The translations under genes and the position numbers were made by a program. Shown piece after piece: positions 37,490 to 45,722 of a DNA stretch of 64,000 nt (position 1 is its first letter; every line of letters begins with the position of its first letter). This DNA comes from Flavobacteriales bacterium (GTDB taxonomy: Bacteria > Bacteroidota > Bacteroidia > Flavobacteriales_D > Crocinitomicaceae), in NCBI GenBank assembly GCA_947454525.1, contig CANGJM010000016.1, forward strand, positions 1-64,000, in the 5' to 3' direction. The notes beneath the pieces were generated by a model that searched no databases, was not told where the DNA came from, and was given only the letters and a program-made list of their open reading frames with translations.

Positions 37490-38576
37490 TACTTAATTCT
37501 TCAGCTTTGTTTTATATTTTTTGCCATCGGATGCAGTATGTAAGTAATCCTTACTAACTGAAATTGTCTCTAATTCGTGATTTTTACTATGTGTTTTCAA
37601 TGTTGGTCGTTCGCTTTGCTCGCGAGTTATTAGCGCGGAGTTTAGCAGAGTTTAAGGAGTTGCGCAGAGTTAATGTGCTAAAATGCCAATGTGCTAATGT
37701 GCTAATGTGCCAATTGGTTATTTTCAAATCTTCGCTCCGCCGCGGCGGAGCGAAGATAGGTTTATATTATTTCTTTTCGCTTTGCTCAAAGTATTCTGTT
37801 TTTTTTGTCGTAATCTTCCGCTTCGCTACAGATTACTCCTTTTTTCCTTTTACTTTTTGCTTGATCAAAAAGTAACAAAAAATCAAGACTCCGAATAAAC
37901 CTCCCTTCGCTGATTTTAGCGCTGATTGTTTGATTATGCTTCGAGGCGAAGGGTTTTATCAACTTTTGAAAACGAGATGCCAGCGCTTGAGCATGCTGCT
38001 AAGCTTGGCATTCGCTCGTTTTCATGCAGTTTCAAAAACGCTTTATTCAATGTCGTGTATTCTATTTTAAGTTACCCAAGGATTTGGTTCCTGGGGAGGA
38101 ATGATAATTCTATTCATGAACACTAGGGCCTAGAAGAAATGCTTCGGGACCCACATTGTGAAAAAGCGAAGAAAATTTCAACTGTTTGAGGGTCAAATTC
38201 ATTTGGCCCGAGTTTTGAAATTTTCCGCTTTGAACAATAGTGGGTGAAGTATTTATTCTAGCTGAAGAGCTCCTTTTTTGTATCAACCACCAAAGCCTCG
38301 GCGGCGGAGGCTTACTTTTTTTGAGCAGAAAAAAAGTAAGAGATCAATTTGAAGATTTTTTGCTCGCCTCAGCGAAGCAAAAAAATCTGAAATATGTTTT
38401 TAAAATTTAACCCGATATCACGATTTATCAAGGTCGCGTTTTATTCAATGTCGTGTATTCTATTTTAAGTTACCCAAGGATTTGGTTCCTGATATGCTCA
38501 ACTAAAAACGTTCTTCTCTTTCGCCTCGGCGAAACAAATCATTAGCAGATTAGCATTTTGGCACATTAGCACATTC
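37490..38576. repeat. Spacer 10 with element H
   Basis: First comes about 110 bp of ordinary DNA upstream of the DUF4062 start, then a GCGCGGAGTTTAGCAG...GTTGCGCAGAG module (37633-37670) and a left array (37671-37713). A perfect GCTCCGCCGCGGCGGAGC (37735-37753) and element H copy 3 (37851-38340) follow. After that there is a partial second copy of the H segment TTTTATTCAATGTCGTG (38438-38490), a TTTCGCCTCGGCGAAACAAATC end and the right array (38537-38576). Wzm's TAG stop sits one base before AATGTGC. No gene. Confidence 0.75.
37851..38340. repeat. Element H copy 3 with a 30-bp internal insertion
   Basis: 490 bp; without the insertion 460 bp, against 459 in copies 1 and 4. The central hairpin pairs ATGCC with GGCAT. 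Between CTCCTTTTTTG and CTTACTTTTTTT lies an extra 30 bp (38281-38310) carrying CCTCGGCGGCGGAGG, absent from the other copies. The minus-strand open frame of copies 1 and 4 is interrupted by a stop here. Confidence 0.8.
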
Positions 38577-39449
38577 CTATACAGTGTCTACGAAAGTCTT
38601 CTCAGTCTTATTAAATATCACCACTCCTAACACCAAAGATACTATTGTCACAACAACGGAGTAACCAAGTGTACTCATGGTCATCACTCCTTCTCCTAAA
38701 AATCCATAACGAAAAGCTTCAATAATGCCAGTCATGGGATTGAGTTCGATGAGCCATTTGTATTTCGCAGGTGCGGCGCTGAGTGGGTAGATGACAGTTG
38801 TGGCATACATCATGAGTTGGACGCCAAAGGAAATCAAGAAGGCTAAATCGCGGTACTTGGTGGTCAATGCGGTGATGATGAGGCCGAGTCCGAGTCCGAG
38901 GAGTGCCATCATGAGCACAAGCACTGGGAACAACAAGACAAAAATATTCATGTGGAAATCTACTCCGGTGAATGCGTAATAACCAACCATCATAAAGAAC
39001 AAGATCATCTGTACGCCGAAACGCACTAGGTTACTCACCACAATGCTCAAGGGCATGATCAATCGCGGAAAATAGACCTTCCCAAAGATATTGGCATTGT
39101 CCCGGAACACGGTCGATGTTTTGGTCAAACAATCAGCAAAGTAATTCCATGCGGTGATTCCAGCCATATAAAACAAAGGCTGCGGAAGTCCGTCTGTACT
39201 GAGTCCCGCCAAGTTCCCGAAGATAAACGTAAAAATAATCGTCGTAAACAAGGGCTGAATGAAGAACCACAGGGGTCCGAGAATGGTCTGCTTGTAAAAC
39301 GAAACGAAATCACGCTTTACGAGGAGCCACAATAGGTCGCGGTAGCGCCAGACGTCTGCGAGGTGGAGTTCGAAGAGGGAGGATTGGGGTTCTATTACTA
39401 GATCCCACTCTGGGGAATGGTTGTTAGTTTGTTCGTTGATGGTTTTCAA
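38577..39449 (-). CDS. wzm: ABC transporter permease for polysaccharide export (Wzm)
   Basis: A 290-aa inner-membrane protein with about six spans of the ABC2 type. The N-terminal VIEPQSSLFELHLADVWRYRDLLWLLVKRDF and GPLWFFIQPLFTTIIFTFIFG are typical of Wzm/TagG, as are GITAWNYFADCL and the C-terminal LNPMTGIIEAFRYGFLG (quoted in parts of the family signature). With Wzt it exports a lipid-linked glycan. The start is TTG at 39449, exactly where the ATTAGCACATT array meets AAAACC; the ancestral codon was probably ATG. The TAG stop is intact. Confidence 0.93.
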   Translation of the reverse strand: MKTINEQTNNHSPEWDLVIEPQSSLFELHLADVWRYRDLLWLLVKRDFVSFYKQTILGPLWFFIQPLFTTIIFTFIFGNLAGLSTDGLPQPLFYMAGITAWNYFADCLTKTSTVFRDNANIFGKVYFPRLIMPLSIVVSNLVRFGVQMILFFMMVGYYAFTGVDFHMNIFVLLFPVLVLMMALLGLGLGLIITALTTKYRDLAFLISFGVQLMMYATTVIYPLSAAPAKYKWLIELNPMTGIIEAFRYGFLGEGVMTMSTLGYSVVVTIVSLVLGVVIFNKTEKTFVDTV

Positions 39450-39861
39450 TGTGCTAGTGTGCTAATGTGCCAATGTGCTAATGGGTAGCTGTTGGCTCTT
39501 CGCAAGCGAAGATAGGTGACATCCGCCGTAGCTTTTGCGCAGGTGGATTTGTATTTTGTTTCTTTTCGCTTTGCTCAAAGTTTTTAGCTCAGGGTTTAGC
39601 GGAGTTTGATGAGTTGCGCAGAGTTTTGTTTTTTTGCCACGAATTCTGCGAATTTTTCATGAATTGTTTTTTACTATGTGTTTTCGCTCTCTTTTTGTGC
39701 TCTCCGTTCTTCTATTCAACCCCTTCAGGGTTGTTGTCAAAAGTGGATGCGTTTTTGGTATGGAGGTTTGACCCCTTCAGGGTCATTCTCTGTTTTAAAG
39801 TTAATCGTTTTTGTAGGGTTGTCAAGGATTACTTGACAGCTGTATTTTCCTGCAGGTGCCT
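39450..39861. repeat. Spacer 11, left part
   Basis: Left array (39449-39482), left-end module with TTCGCAAGCGAA, GACATCCGCCGTAGC module, GAGTTGCGCAGAG module, CACGAATTCTGCGAATT module, CGCTCT stretch and the paired-hairpin element (AACCCCTTCAGGGTT at 39718, GACCCCTTCAGGGTC at 39770). It ends at the small gene of the PIN pair. The closing arrays are at 40580-40735, so the toxin pair sits inside this spacer. Confidence 0.74.
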
Positions 39862-40014
39862 TTATGCACAGGGCTTTATTGTAGTTTGAGTCTTGGCTTT
39901 GTTGAAGTATTCCAAAATTTCTTCATTTGTCATTTTAGATAACTTCGCACTTAATTTGTCTCTTTGTTGACGCATAAATTTTACTGCGTCAAATGTTTTT
40001 TTAATCGTCTTCAT
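39862..40014 (-). CDS. Small protein partner of the PIN toxin (50 aa)
   Basis: A 50-aa frame starting at ATG 40014, overlapping the PIN gene's 3' end by 14 bp. The sequence starts MKTIKKTFDAVKFMRQQRDK and continues as a charged amphipathic helix with KLSKMTNEEILEYF. I recall similar short proteins beside PIN toxins in other bacteria. The overlap and the helical, Lys-rich character make it a plausible antitoxin or co-factor, although antitoxins usually come first in the operon. No DNA-binding motif is obvious. Confidence 0.65.
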   Translation of the reverse strand: MKTIKKTFDAVKFMRQQRDKLSAKLSKMTNEEILEYFNKAKTQTTIKPCA

Positions 40015-40465
40015 ATTTTTCAAATTCTCTTGGTGAACGAATTTCTAATTGTTTGTAACCGTTTTTGATGTTAATTGAGTTGTAACCTCTAATTCTTTCA
40101 ATGTTTACAATATGCTTGAAGTTCCAACTCACTAAAAAGTCTGCTCGGTTTATAGTTGCCAACGCAATATGTAAGCAGTCAGCAAAACTTGTTTTTCCGA
40201 CAACCTTTTCCGAAATGTATTCTGTCGCTAATTCAATTGCTTTGTCAGTTGTTTCAATGAATTCTGTTATATCGGAACTAAGACTTATTACAAGTTCTTT
40301 TACTTTCTCAGGTGCATTTTCAAGTTCGTCCTGCGTTACTGTCGAGTAAAGAATGATAAATTCGCCAGCTTTTATTCTGTCAAACAACGGAATTGTATGC
40401 TCTTTGAATTCTTCGTCAAAGTGTCCCCCGAAAACCGATGTATCTATATAAATTCTTTGAACCAC
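40001..40465 (-). CDS. PIN-domain ribonuclease, VapC-like toxin
   Basis: A 154-aa PIN protein. The first acidic residue is Asp8 in RIYIDTSVFG; TQDELEN supplies the mid-protein Glu; SFADCLHIALAT supplies the next Asp; FLVSWNFKHI is the last PIN strand. Such proteins cleave RNA (often tRNA or rRNA) with magnesium. It is encoded with the 50-aa protein at 39862 and flanked on both sides by repeat-spacer sequence. It has no visible link to glycan synthesis. Confidence 0.85.
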   Translation of the reverse strand: MVQRIYIDTSVFGGHFDEEFKEHTIPLFDRIKAGEFIILYSTVTQDELENAPEKVKELVISLSSDITEFIETTDKAIELATEYISEKVVGKTSFADCLHIALATINRADFLVSWNFKHIVNIERIRGYNSINIKNGYKQLEIRSPREFEKYEDD

Positions 40466-40719
40466 TTTTTTTATTGAAATATACTCCTAAATATACGGTT
40501 TTTAATATTCAGTTGTTTTTTTTGTTCTTCTGCCGTGTTGGACTGCTGTAAACATTTAATCTCTTTCGACTTGACGGAACAAATCATTGGCAGTTTGGCA
40601 CATTAGCATCCCGGCACTTCGGGATAGCACATTATCTCATAGCACACTCCTATTTCTTCTAATTACAATAAACTGTTAGCGAAGCGTACAAATCATTAGC
40701 AGATTAGCAGATTGGCACA
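40466..40719. repeat. Right end of spacer 11, doubled
   Basis: About 70 bp of ordinary DNA before the PIN start, then CTTTCGACTTGACGGAACAAATC and an ATTAGCAC array that is interrupted by an ATCCCG/CGGGAT hairpin (about 40606-40625). A short unique stretch, GTTAGCGAAGCGTACAAATC and a second array (40693-40729) complete it. The second array runs into the next gene, giving its last residues MC and the TAA. Confidence 0.75.
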
Positions 40720-41547
40720 TTAGCACATTCGTTTTTTGTAACGCCAATACCCTATTCCTAAAAGGACCAAGTAAACAATCTCAAGGCTCCAAAACAACAC
40801 TGGAAACGTACTCAAATTATACATTCTCAAACAAATCGTATCCGCGTAGTGCTCTCCTTTGAAGAGTTTCGCGAGGTAATAGTAGGGCTTGGATATTCCA
40901 AACCATTTGTCCCAGTTGGTGTAACGGACGTCGTTGAATTGAAAGCGTTGGTTAAATTCTTCGGGAAATTGGTCGCTGTAAAGTTCGTAGTGTTTTGCTA
41001 CTTCTTTCACAGATGCCCAATCGCCGTTTTTCTGACGAATAATCAACTTGAATAGTGGATCTACAAAGACCCATTTTTTCAATACTTCGGAGTAATACTC
41101 GATGATGATGTGTCCACCGTAACCAGTACCCTTGGTTTTCAATTGTCCGATGCGTACATCGAATCCTTGCAATTGCAGTGTTCGCGCGAGTACCTTGGAG
41201 TATCCCCCACATGCTCCTGATCCGTACATAAGGTCAATGTCCGCTGACTGAAAGACCGATTGTTTCCAACTGTATTGCTCTGTCCCCCGAAACAATTCAT
41301 GCCTGCTTTGCATGATGTCGTTGATCGAGGTCATCGCTTCTTTTACCACTGTGGTATCGTCTACATCCGCTGCATGAATGCGCGCTGAGTGTCCGATGTT
41401 GCGGTAAAGGTTATTTTCGTGCTGCCATTCTAGGAGAATGTATATGAGCAGAACGAAAAGAAAAAAATGAGCTACTTTAACAAATCGCTTACCTAAACAA
41501 AACCTGAGGTATTCAAGATGGGTTTTGAAGAGATTTGGTATGCGCAT
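40720..41547 (-). CDS. Membrane-anchored transglutaminase-like protein
   Basis: A 275-aa protein with one membrane span near the N-terminus (24-40) and one near the C-terminus (about 252-268). Between them lies a papain-like/transglutaminase core: Cys113 in YGSGACGGYSKVL, His146 in GYGGHIIIEYY, Asp163 in KKWVFVDPLF. This is the C-H-D order of bacterial transglutaminase-like proteases, acting outside the inner membrane. In a glycan locus it may modify peptide or protein carriers; that is a guess. The two last residues (MC) and the stop are array-derived. The ATG at 41547 is natural, with the array about 100 bp upstream. Confidence 0.75.
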   Translation of the reverse strand: MRIPNLFKTHLEYLRFCLGKRFVKVAHFFLFVLLIYILLEWQHENNLYRNIGHSARIHAADVDDTTVVKEAMTSINDIMQSRHELFRGTEQYSWKQSVFQSADIDLMYGSGACGGYSKVLARTLQLQGFDVRIGQLKTKGTGYGGHIIIEYYSEVLKKWVFVDPLFKLIIRQKNGDWASVKEVAKHYELYSDQFPEEFNQRFQFNDVRYTNWDKWFGISKPYYYLAKLFKGEHYADTICLRMYNLSTFPVLFWSLEIVYLVLLGIGYWRYKKRMC

Positions 41548-41993
41548 TTTTTCGAAAATTTATTGAGTATGCAAAATTAACGAAAGTGTTTTGTTAGAAG
41601 TTGCTTGTGGTTAGTTTTTATTGCTATTTTTTAGAAAAGATTAACAATGTGCTAATGTGCCAATGTGCTAATTTGCCAATGTGCTAATATTTTGCTGTTT
41701 GCTCCTCGCTACGCTCGGATAGGTTTTGTTATCGGTTTATTGTTTTTTAATTCAACCCCTACAGGTTGCTAATGTGCTAATTTGCTAATTTGTTACTGTT
41801 GGCTCCTCGCTGCGCTCACGGGGTATTAGCGCGGAGTTTGGCGGAGTTTGAGGAGTTGCGCAGAGTTTAACTTTGTTGTTTTCTATTCTCTCGAAGCTGC
41901 TGACTGCTGTAAACATTTAACCTCTTTCGCTTTAGCGGAACAAATCATTAGCAGATTGGCACATTAGCACATTAGCACATTAGATTTGGCACA
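41548..41993. repeat. Spacer 12
   Basis: About 95 bp of ordinary upstream DNA, then a left array (41646-41690), left-end module, and a fragment of the paired-hairpin element cut after AACCCCTACAGG (41754-41765) by a new array (41766-41791). A second left-end module, a GCGCGGAGTTTGGCGGAG module, CTTTCGCTTTAGCGGAACAAATC and the right array (41945-41983) follow. The array end is duplicated as TTAGATTTGGCACA. No gene. Confidence 0.76.
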
Positions 41994-43076
41994 TTAGATT
42001 TGGCACATCTGTGCTAAATCACTCTCCACCATCTCCCTCACTAACCCCGCCAAATCGTATTCCGGTTCCCACCCCAATTGTGTCTTCGCCTTCGTTGGAT
42101 CTCCCAAAAGTAAATCAACCTCTGTCGGACGATAGTAACTTGGATCTACGCGGACCACCACTTTGCCAATTTCGAGTTGGTAAGCTGGATTGGAACAGGC
42201 CTGCACTTTGGCGATTTCGTTTTCTTGGCTTCCTTCGAATTGAAGTTCAACACCAATTTCTTGGAAGGCCATGCGAACGAAGTCACGGATGCTGGTTGTT
42301 TTTCCGGTGGCAATGATGAAATCTTCTGGAGTCTCTTGTTGCAAGATGCGCCACATCGCTTCGACGTAGTCTTTGGCATGTCCCCAGTCGCGCAGTGCGT
42401 TGAGGTTTCCTAGGTACAAGCAGTCTTGCTTTCCGAGTGCAATGGCAGCTGTCGCCATCGTGATTTTACGGGTCACGAAGGTTTCGCCACGACGCGGTGA
42501 CTCATGGTTGAATAAAATTCCGTTGCAGGCAAACATTCCGTAAGCCTCGCGGTAGTTTTTCGTGATCCAAAATCCGTAGATCTTAGCCGCACCATAAGGT
42601 GAACGTGGATAAAATGCCGAGTTTTCGTCGTAGAATCCGTGTTCGTTTTTATTTTCTGGCAATCCACCGTAAAGCTCTGAAGTAGAAGCCTGGTAAATGC
42701 GTGTTTTCTTTTCGAGTCCTAGTATACGCACCGCTTCGAGTATGCGTAGGGTTCCGAGTCCATCGACATTCGCCACATATTCCGGAGAGTCGAAGGAAAC
42801 CTTCACGTGGGACATCGCCCCAAGGTTGTAGATTTCGTCCGGCTGTACTTCTTGAATGATGCGGATGATGTTCGTTGAATCAGTCAAGTCTCCATAGTGC
42901 AACTTAAACTTGAGCTCCGAGCTATGCTGATCTTGGTAAATATGGTCAATGCGTTGGGTATTAAACGACGAAGCACGACGCTTGATCCCGTGAACCATGT
43001 AGCCCTTTTCGATGAGCAATTCCGCTAAGTAAGATCCGTCTTGGCCGGTGATTCCGGTGATGAGTGCCGTTTTCAT
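41994..43076 (-). CDS. gmd: GDP-mannose 4,6-dehydratase
   Basis: A 360-aa short-chain dehydrogenase that turns GDP-mannose into GDP-4-keto-6-deoxymannose with bound NADP. It has GITGQDGSY (8-16), [21 protein letters not shown], the catalytic [14 protein letters not shown] with Tyr and Lys, and [16 protein letters not shown], all diagnostic for Gmd. The C-terminal residues MCQI and the TAA stop come from the adjoining repeat. Its ATG overlaps the fcl stop by 4 bp, so the two are translated together. Substrate must come from ManB/ManC elsewhere. Confidence 0.96.
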   Translation of the reverse strand: MKTALITGITGQDGSYLAELLIEKGYMVHGIKRRASSFNTQRIDHIYQDQHSSELKFKLHYGDLTDSTNIIRIIQEVQPDEIYNLGAMSHVKVSFDSPEYVANVDGLGTLRILEAVRILGLEKKTRIYQASTSELYGGLPENKNEHGFYDENSAFYPRSPYGAAKIYGFWITKNYREAYGMFACNGILFNHESPRRGETFVTRKITMATAAIALGKQDCLYLGNLNALRDWGHAKDYVEAMWRILQQETPEDFIIATGKTTSIRDFVRMAFQEIGVELQFEGSQENEIAKVQACSNPAYQLEIGKVVVRVDPSYYRPTEVDLLLGDPTKAKTQLGWEPEYDLAGLVREMVESDLAQMCQI

Positions 43077-44023
43077 AGTTTGACTTCTTTTAAGTGTGTT
43101 TGGTTATCCAATAGCCATTGGTACGTCAGTGCGATGCCTTCTTGCAAGGATGTTTTGTATGCCCATCCAGCGTTTTTCAGTTTGGAAACATCCATTAATT
43201 TGCGGGGCGTCCCGTCTGGTTTCGACGCGTCCCACTCGATGTTTCCTTCGTGTCCAACAACGTGTTGAATCGCTAGTGCTAATTCCTTGATGGTCAAATC
43301 GACACCTGTCCCAACATTGTACAGGTGTTCCGGCAATGTATTTTCTAAGGCAAAAACAACGGCAGATGCCATGTCATCGACAAACAAGAACTCCCGCATC
43401 GGTGTTCCCGATCCCCACAGCTGAACAGGAGCGTGTCCGTTGAGCTTGGCTTCGTGAAACTTGCGCATCATCGCTGGCAATACATGCGATGTTTGTAAGT
43501 CGAAATTATCGTGGTATCCGTAAAGGTTGGTCGGCATTAAACTGACGTAGTCGTGTCCAAATTGTTTGCGAATCGCTTCACACGCTTTCACGCCACTGAT
43601 TTTCGCCAAGGCGTACCATTCATTCGTCGGTTCCAAGGAAGCCGTCAACAAACATTCCTCTTTCAAAGGCTGAGCTGCCAACTTCGGATAAATACACGAG
43701 CTTCCCAAGAATATAAATTTTTGAATCCCCGCCTGAAACGCGCCATCAATCAAATTATTCTGGATCTGCATGTTCTCCATCAAGAACTGATACGGATAAT
43801 TGTTATTTGCTAAAATTCCCCCTACCCTAGCCGCAGCATCGATGACAACCTCTGGTTTTTCCTCCGCGTAGAATGAACGCACGGAATCTTGGTTTCTTAA
43901 ATCCAATTCACTACTCGTTCTTCCGATGAGGTTGGTGTATCCGGAACTTTCCAACGCCCGCCAGATGGCACTACCGACCATGCCACGATGCCCTGCGATA
44001 TATATCTTTGTTTGTTTATTCAA
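43073..44023 (-). CDS. fcl: GDP-L-fucose synthase
   Basis: A 316-aa epimerase-reductase producing GDP-L-fucose from the Gmd product. GHRGMVGSA (11-19) binds [29 protein letters not shown] and the catalytic [10 protein letters not shown] (Tyr/Lys) are family signatures, followed by [13 protein letters not shown]. The start is a TTG at 44023 ([11 protein letters not shown]); no ATG fits the expected N-terminus. It feeds the GT10 and the O-fucosyltransferase-like genes. Confidence 0.96.
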   Translation of the reverse strand: MNKQTKIYIAGHRGMVGSAIWRALESSGYTNLIGRTSSELDLRNQDSVRSFYAEEKPEVVIDAAARVGGILANNNYPYQFLMENMQIQNNLIDGAFQAGIQKFIFLGSSCIYPKLAAQPLKEECLLTASLEPTNEWYALAKISGVKACEAIRKQFGHDYVSLMPTNLYGYHDNFDLQTSHVLPAMMRKFHEAKLNGHAPVQLWGSGTPMREFLFVDDMASAVVFALENTLPEHLYNVGTGVDLTIKELALAIQHVVGHEGNIEWDASKPDGTPRKLMDVSKLKNAGWAYKTSLQEGIALTYQWLLDNQTHLKEVKL

Positions 44024-45123
44024 ACTGCTTTTAAGTTGCTATTGGCACTGAGCTGCGCTCAGATGAATTTTAATTTATTGCTTTTTTAGCTCCGCCAAGG
44101 CGAAGCTTGCTTTTTTTTATCGTAATCCTCCGCTACGCTGCGGTTTACTCTTTTTCTCTTTTTACTTTTTGCTTGATCAAAAAGTAACAAAAAATCAAGA
44201 CTCCGAATAAACCTCCCTTCGCAGATGTTAACGCTGATTGCTTAATTCTGCTTCGAAGCGAAGGGTTTTATCAACTTTTGAAAACGAGATGCTTGCGCTT
44301 GAGCATGCTGCTAAGCTTAGCATTTGCTCGTTTTCATGCAGTTTCAAAAACGTTTTATTCAATGTCGTGTATTCTATTTCAGATGCCCAGTAATGTGGTT
44401 CCTGGAGAGGAATAATATTTTTACTCATGAATCCCAAGGCCTAGAAGAAATGCTTCGGGACCCGCATTGTGAAAAAGCGAAGAAAATTTCAACTGTCTGA
44501 GGGGCAAATTCATTTGCGCCGAGTTTTGAAATTTTCCGCTTTGAGCAATGAAGGGTGAAGTATTTTTTCAAGCTGAAGAGCTCCTTTTTTGCTTACTTTT
44601 TTTGAGCAGAAAAAAAGTAAGAGATTAATTTGAAGTTTTTTTGCTCGCCTCGGCGAAGCAAAAAAACTGAAATATATTTTTAAAATTTGACCCGATATCA
44701 CGATTTCTCAAGGTCGCGTTTTATTCAATGTCGTGTATTCTATTTTCAGATGCCCAGGGATGTGGTTCCTGAATAGTCGAATAAATTCTTCTAAAAATCC
44801 CACACTAGGCACTAGTTGCCACATTGACTCGTAAGCCCACTCCTATTTCTGCCATACACAATGAACCGTAAGCGAAGCGAACAAATCATTAGCACACTAG
44901 CACATTGGCAGATTGGCACATTTTTTAGTTAAACCACGCCAGCCCATCCCTATTTCTACTATAAACACAGATCGTCTTGCGAAGCGAACAAATCATTAGC
45001 AGACTAGCACATTGGCAGATTGGCACATTTTTTTAGTTTGCTCTGCAAACTAAAAATGGCTTCGCCGCAGCTAGTCCCACTGACTAACCAACATTTTTAC
45101 ATGAAACCGTGGCGGCTGCGCGC
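44024..45123. repeat. Spacer 13 with element H and several right ends
   Basis: No gene in 1.1 kb. A short CTGCGCTC/AGGCGAAGC region leads into element H copy 4 (44163-44621). A 70-bp partial H copy (44712-44772) follows, then three right ends: arrays at 44883-44922, 44992-45028 and an intervening short one, with AGCGAAGCGAACAAATC before each of the main two. A perfect 12-bp inverted repeat with a TCT loop (45030-45056) lies next to the last array. The final 65 bp before the NusG-like stop are ordinary DNA. Confidence 0.74.
44163..44621. repeat. Element H copy 4 (459 bp)
   Basis: Same length as copy 1 and bounded by the same two hairpins. The central hairpin pairs ATGCT with AGCAT, as in copy 1. 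A 69-codon minus-strand frame (44228-44437) crosses it. Confidence 0.8.
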
Positions 45124-45672
45124 CTACAAACGTTTCACGTACGTCTTCGGCACGTTTACCGAAAACCCTACCCCCATGTTCTTGATCTCGATGATCAGTC
45201 GCATGGAATTTTGCAGTTGGATGGCGCAAGCCTGCATGCCCTTGAAGGGACCGCGAATGACTTCCACCAAATCTCCTGCTTGGATGTCCACTTGTTCAAT
45301 ATCCTCGACATGTACCTCTTGCAACAAAATGCGCAGGTTCATGATCTCGTGGGCTTGAACGACCGCTGGACGTCCCAAATATTTTAATACACCATGAATC
45401 CCCTGAATGGAATAAAGTTCATTCAAGGCGCGTTCGTTCGTTTTCACAAACACAACAGAATTGATTAATGGTTTTTCGATTTTCTTTTTTCGGTCGCTCC
45501 ACTGACGAATCGTCGTGTAAACCGGAAGGTAATGTTCGATGCCAGCGGCTTGAAGTCGCTCCGAAACTTTTTTCTCCGCCAAGTGCTTAGTATACACCAC
45601 GTACCACTTGGCTTCCAAAGAGGGCTTGCGGTAAACGGATGCTTGCGTACTTAATGTAGATGTTAGATTCAT
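45124..45672 (-). CDS. NusG-like transcription antiterminator, UpxY type
   Basis: A 182-aa NusG paralogue. The NGN domain starts AKWYVVYTKHLAEKKVSERL and has HYLPVYTTIRQWSDRKKK and SVVFVKTNE. The C-terminal KOW-like part is QAGDLVEVIRGPFKGMQA. In Bacteroides, UpxY proteins bind the paused polymerase at the head of their own capsule operon and let it read long operons. Here it is the first gene of a 45-kb minus-strand locus. I chose ATG 45672 over the TTG at 45690, because the -7 box TATATTTG on the minus strand (45688-45695) would overlap the latter. Confidence 0.9.
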   Translation of the reverse strand: MNLTSTLSTQASVYRKPSLEAKWYVVYTKHLAEKKVSERLQAAGIEHYLPVYTTIRQWSDRKKKIEKPLINSVVFVKTNERALNELYSIQGIHGVLKYLGRPAVVQAHEIMNLRILLQEVHVEDIEQVDIQAGDLVEVIRGPFKGMQACAIQLQNSMRLIIEIKNMGVGFSVNVPKTYVKRL

Positions 45673-45687
45673 AGGCTCTTTACAGGA

Positions 45688-45722
45688 CAAATATAGCCTT
45701 TTTCGCCTATTTTACCTTATTT
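45688..45722 (-). promoter_or_regulatory. Probable promoter of the antiterminator gene
   Basis: On the minus strand the -7 box TATATTTG (45688-45695) lies 16 bp before the ATG. The sequence next to it (45699-45722, on the plus strand starting TTTTTCGCCTATTTTACC) recurs at 45975-45998 with one mismatch in 24 bp and could be an activator or repressor site. Confidence 0.55.

Noticed and set aside
45030-45056. Perfect 12-bp inverted repeat as terminator of the antiterminator gene
   Set aside because: The T-run lies on the 5' side and A-run on the 3' side in both directions, so it lacks the U-tract after the stem.
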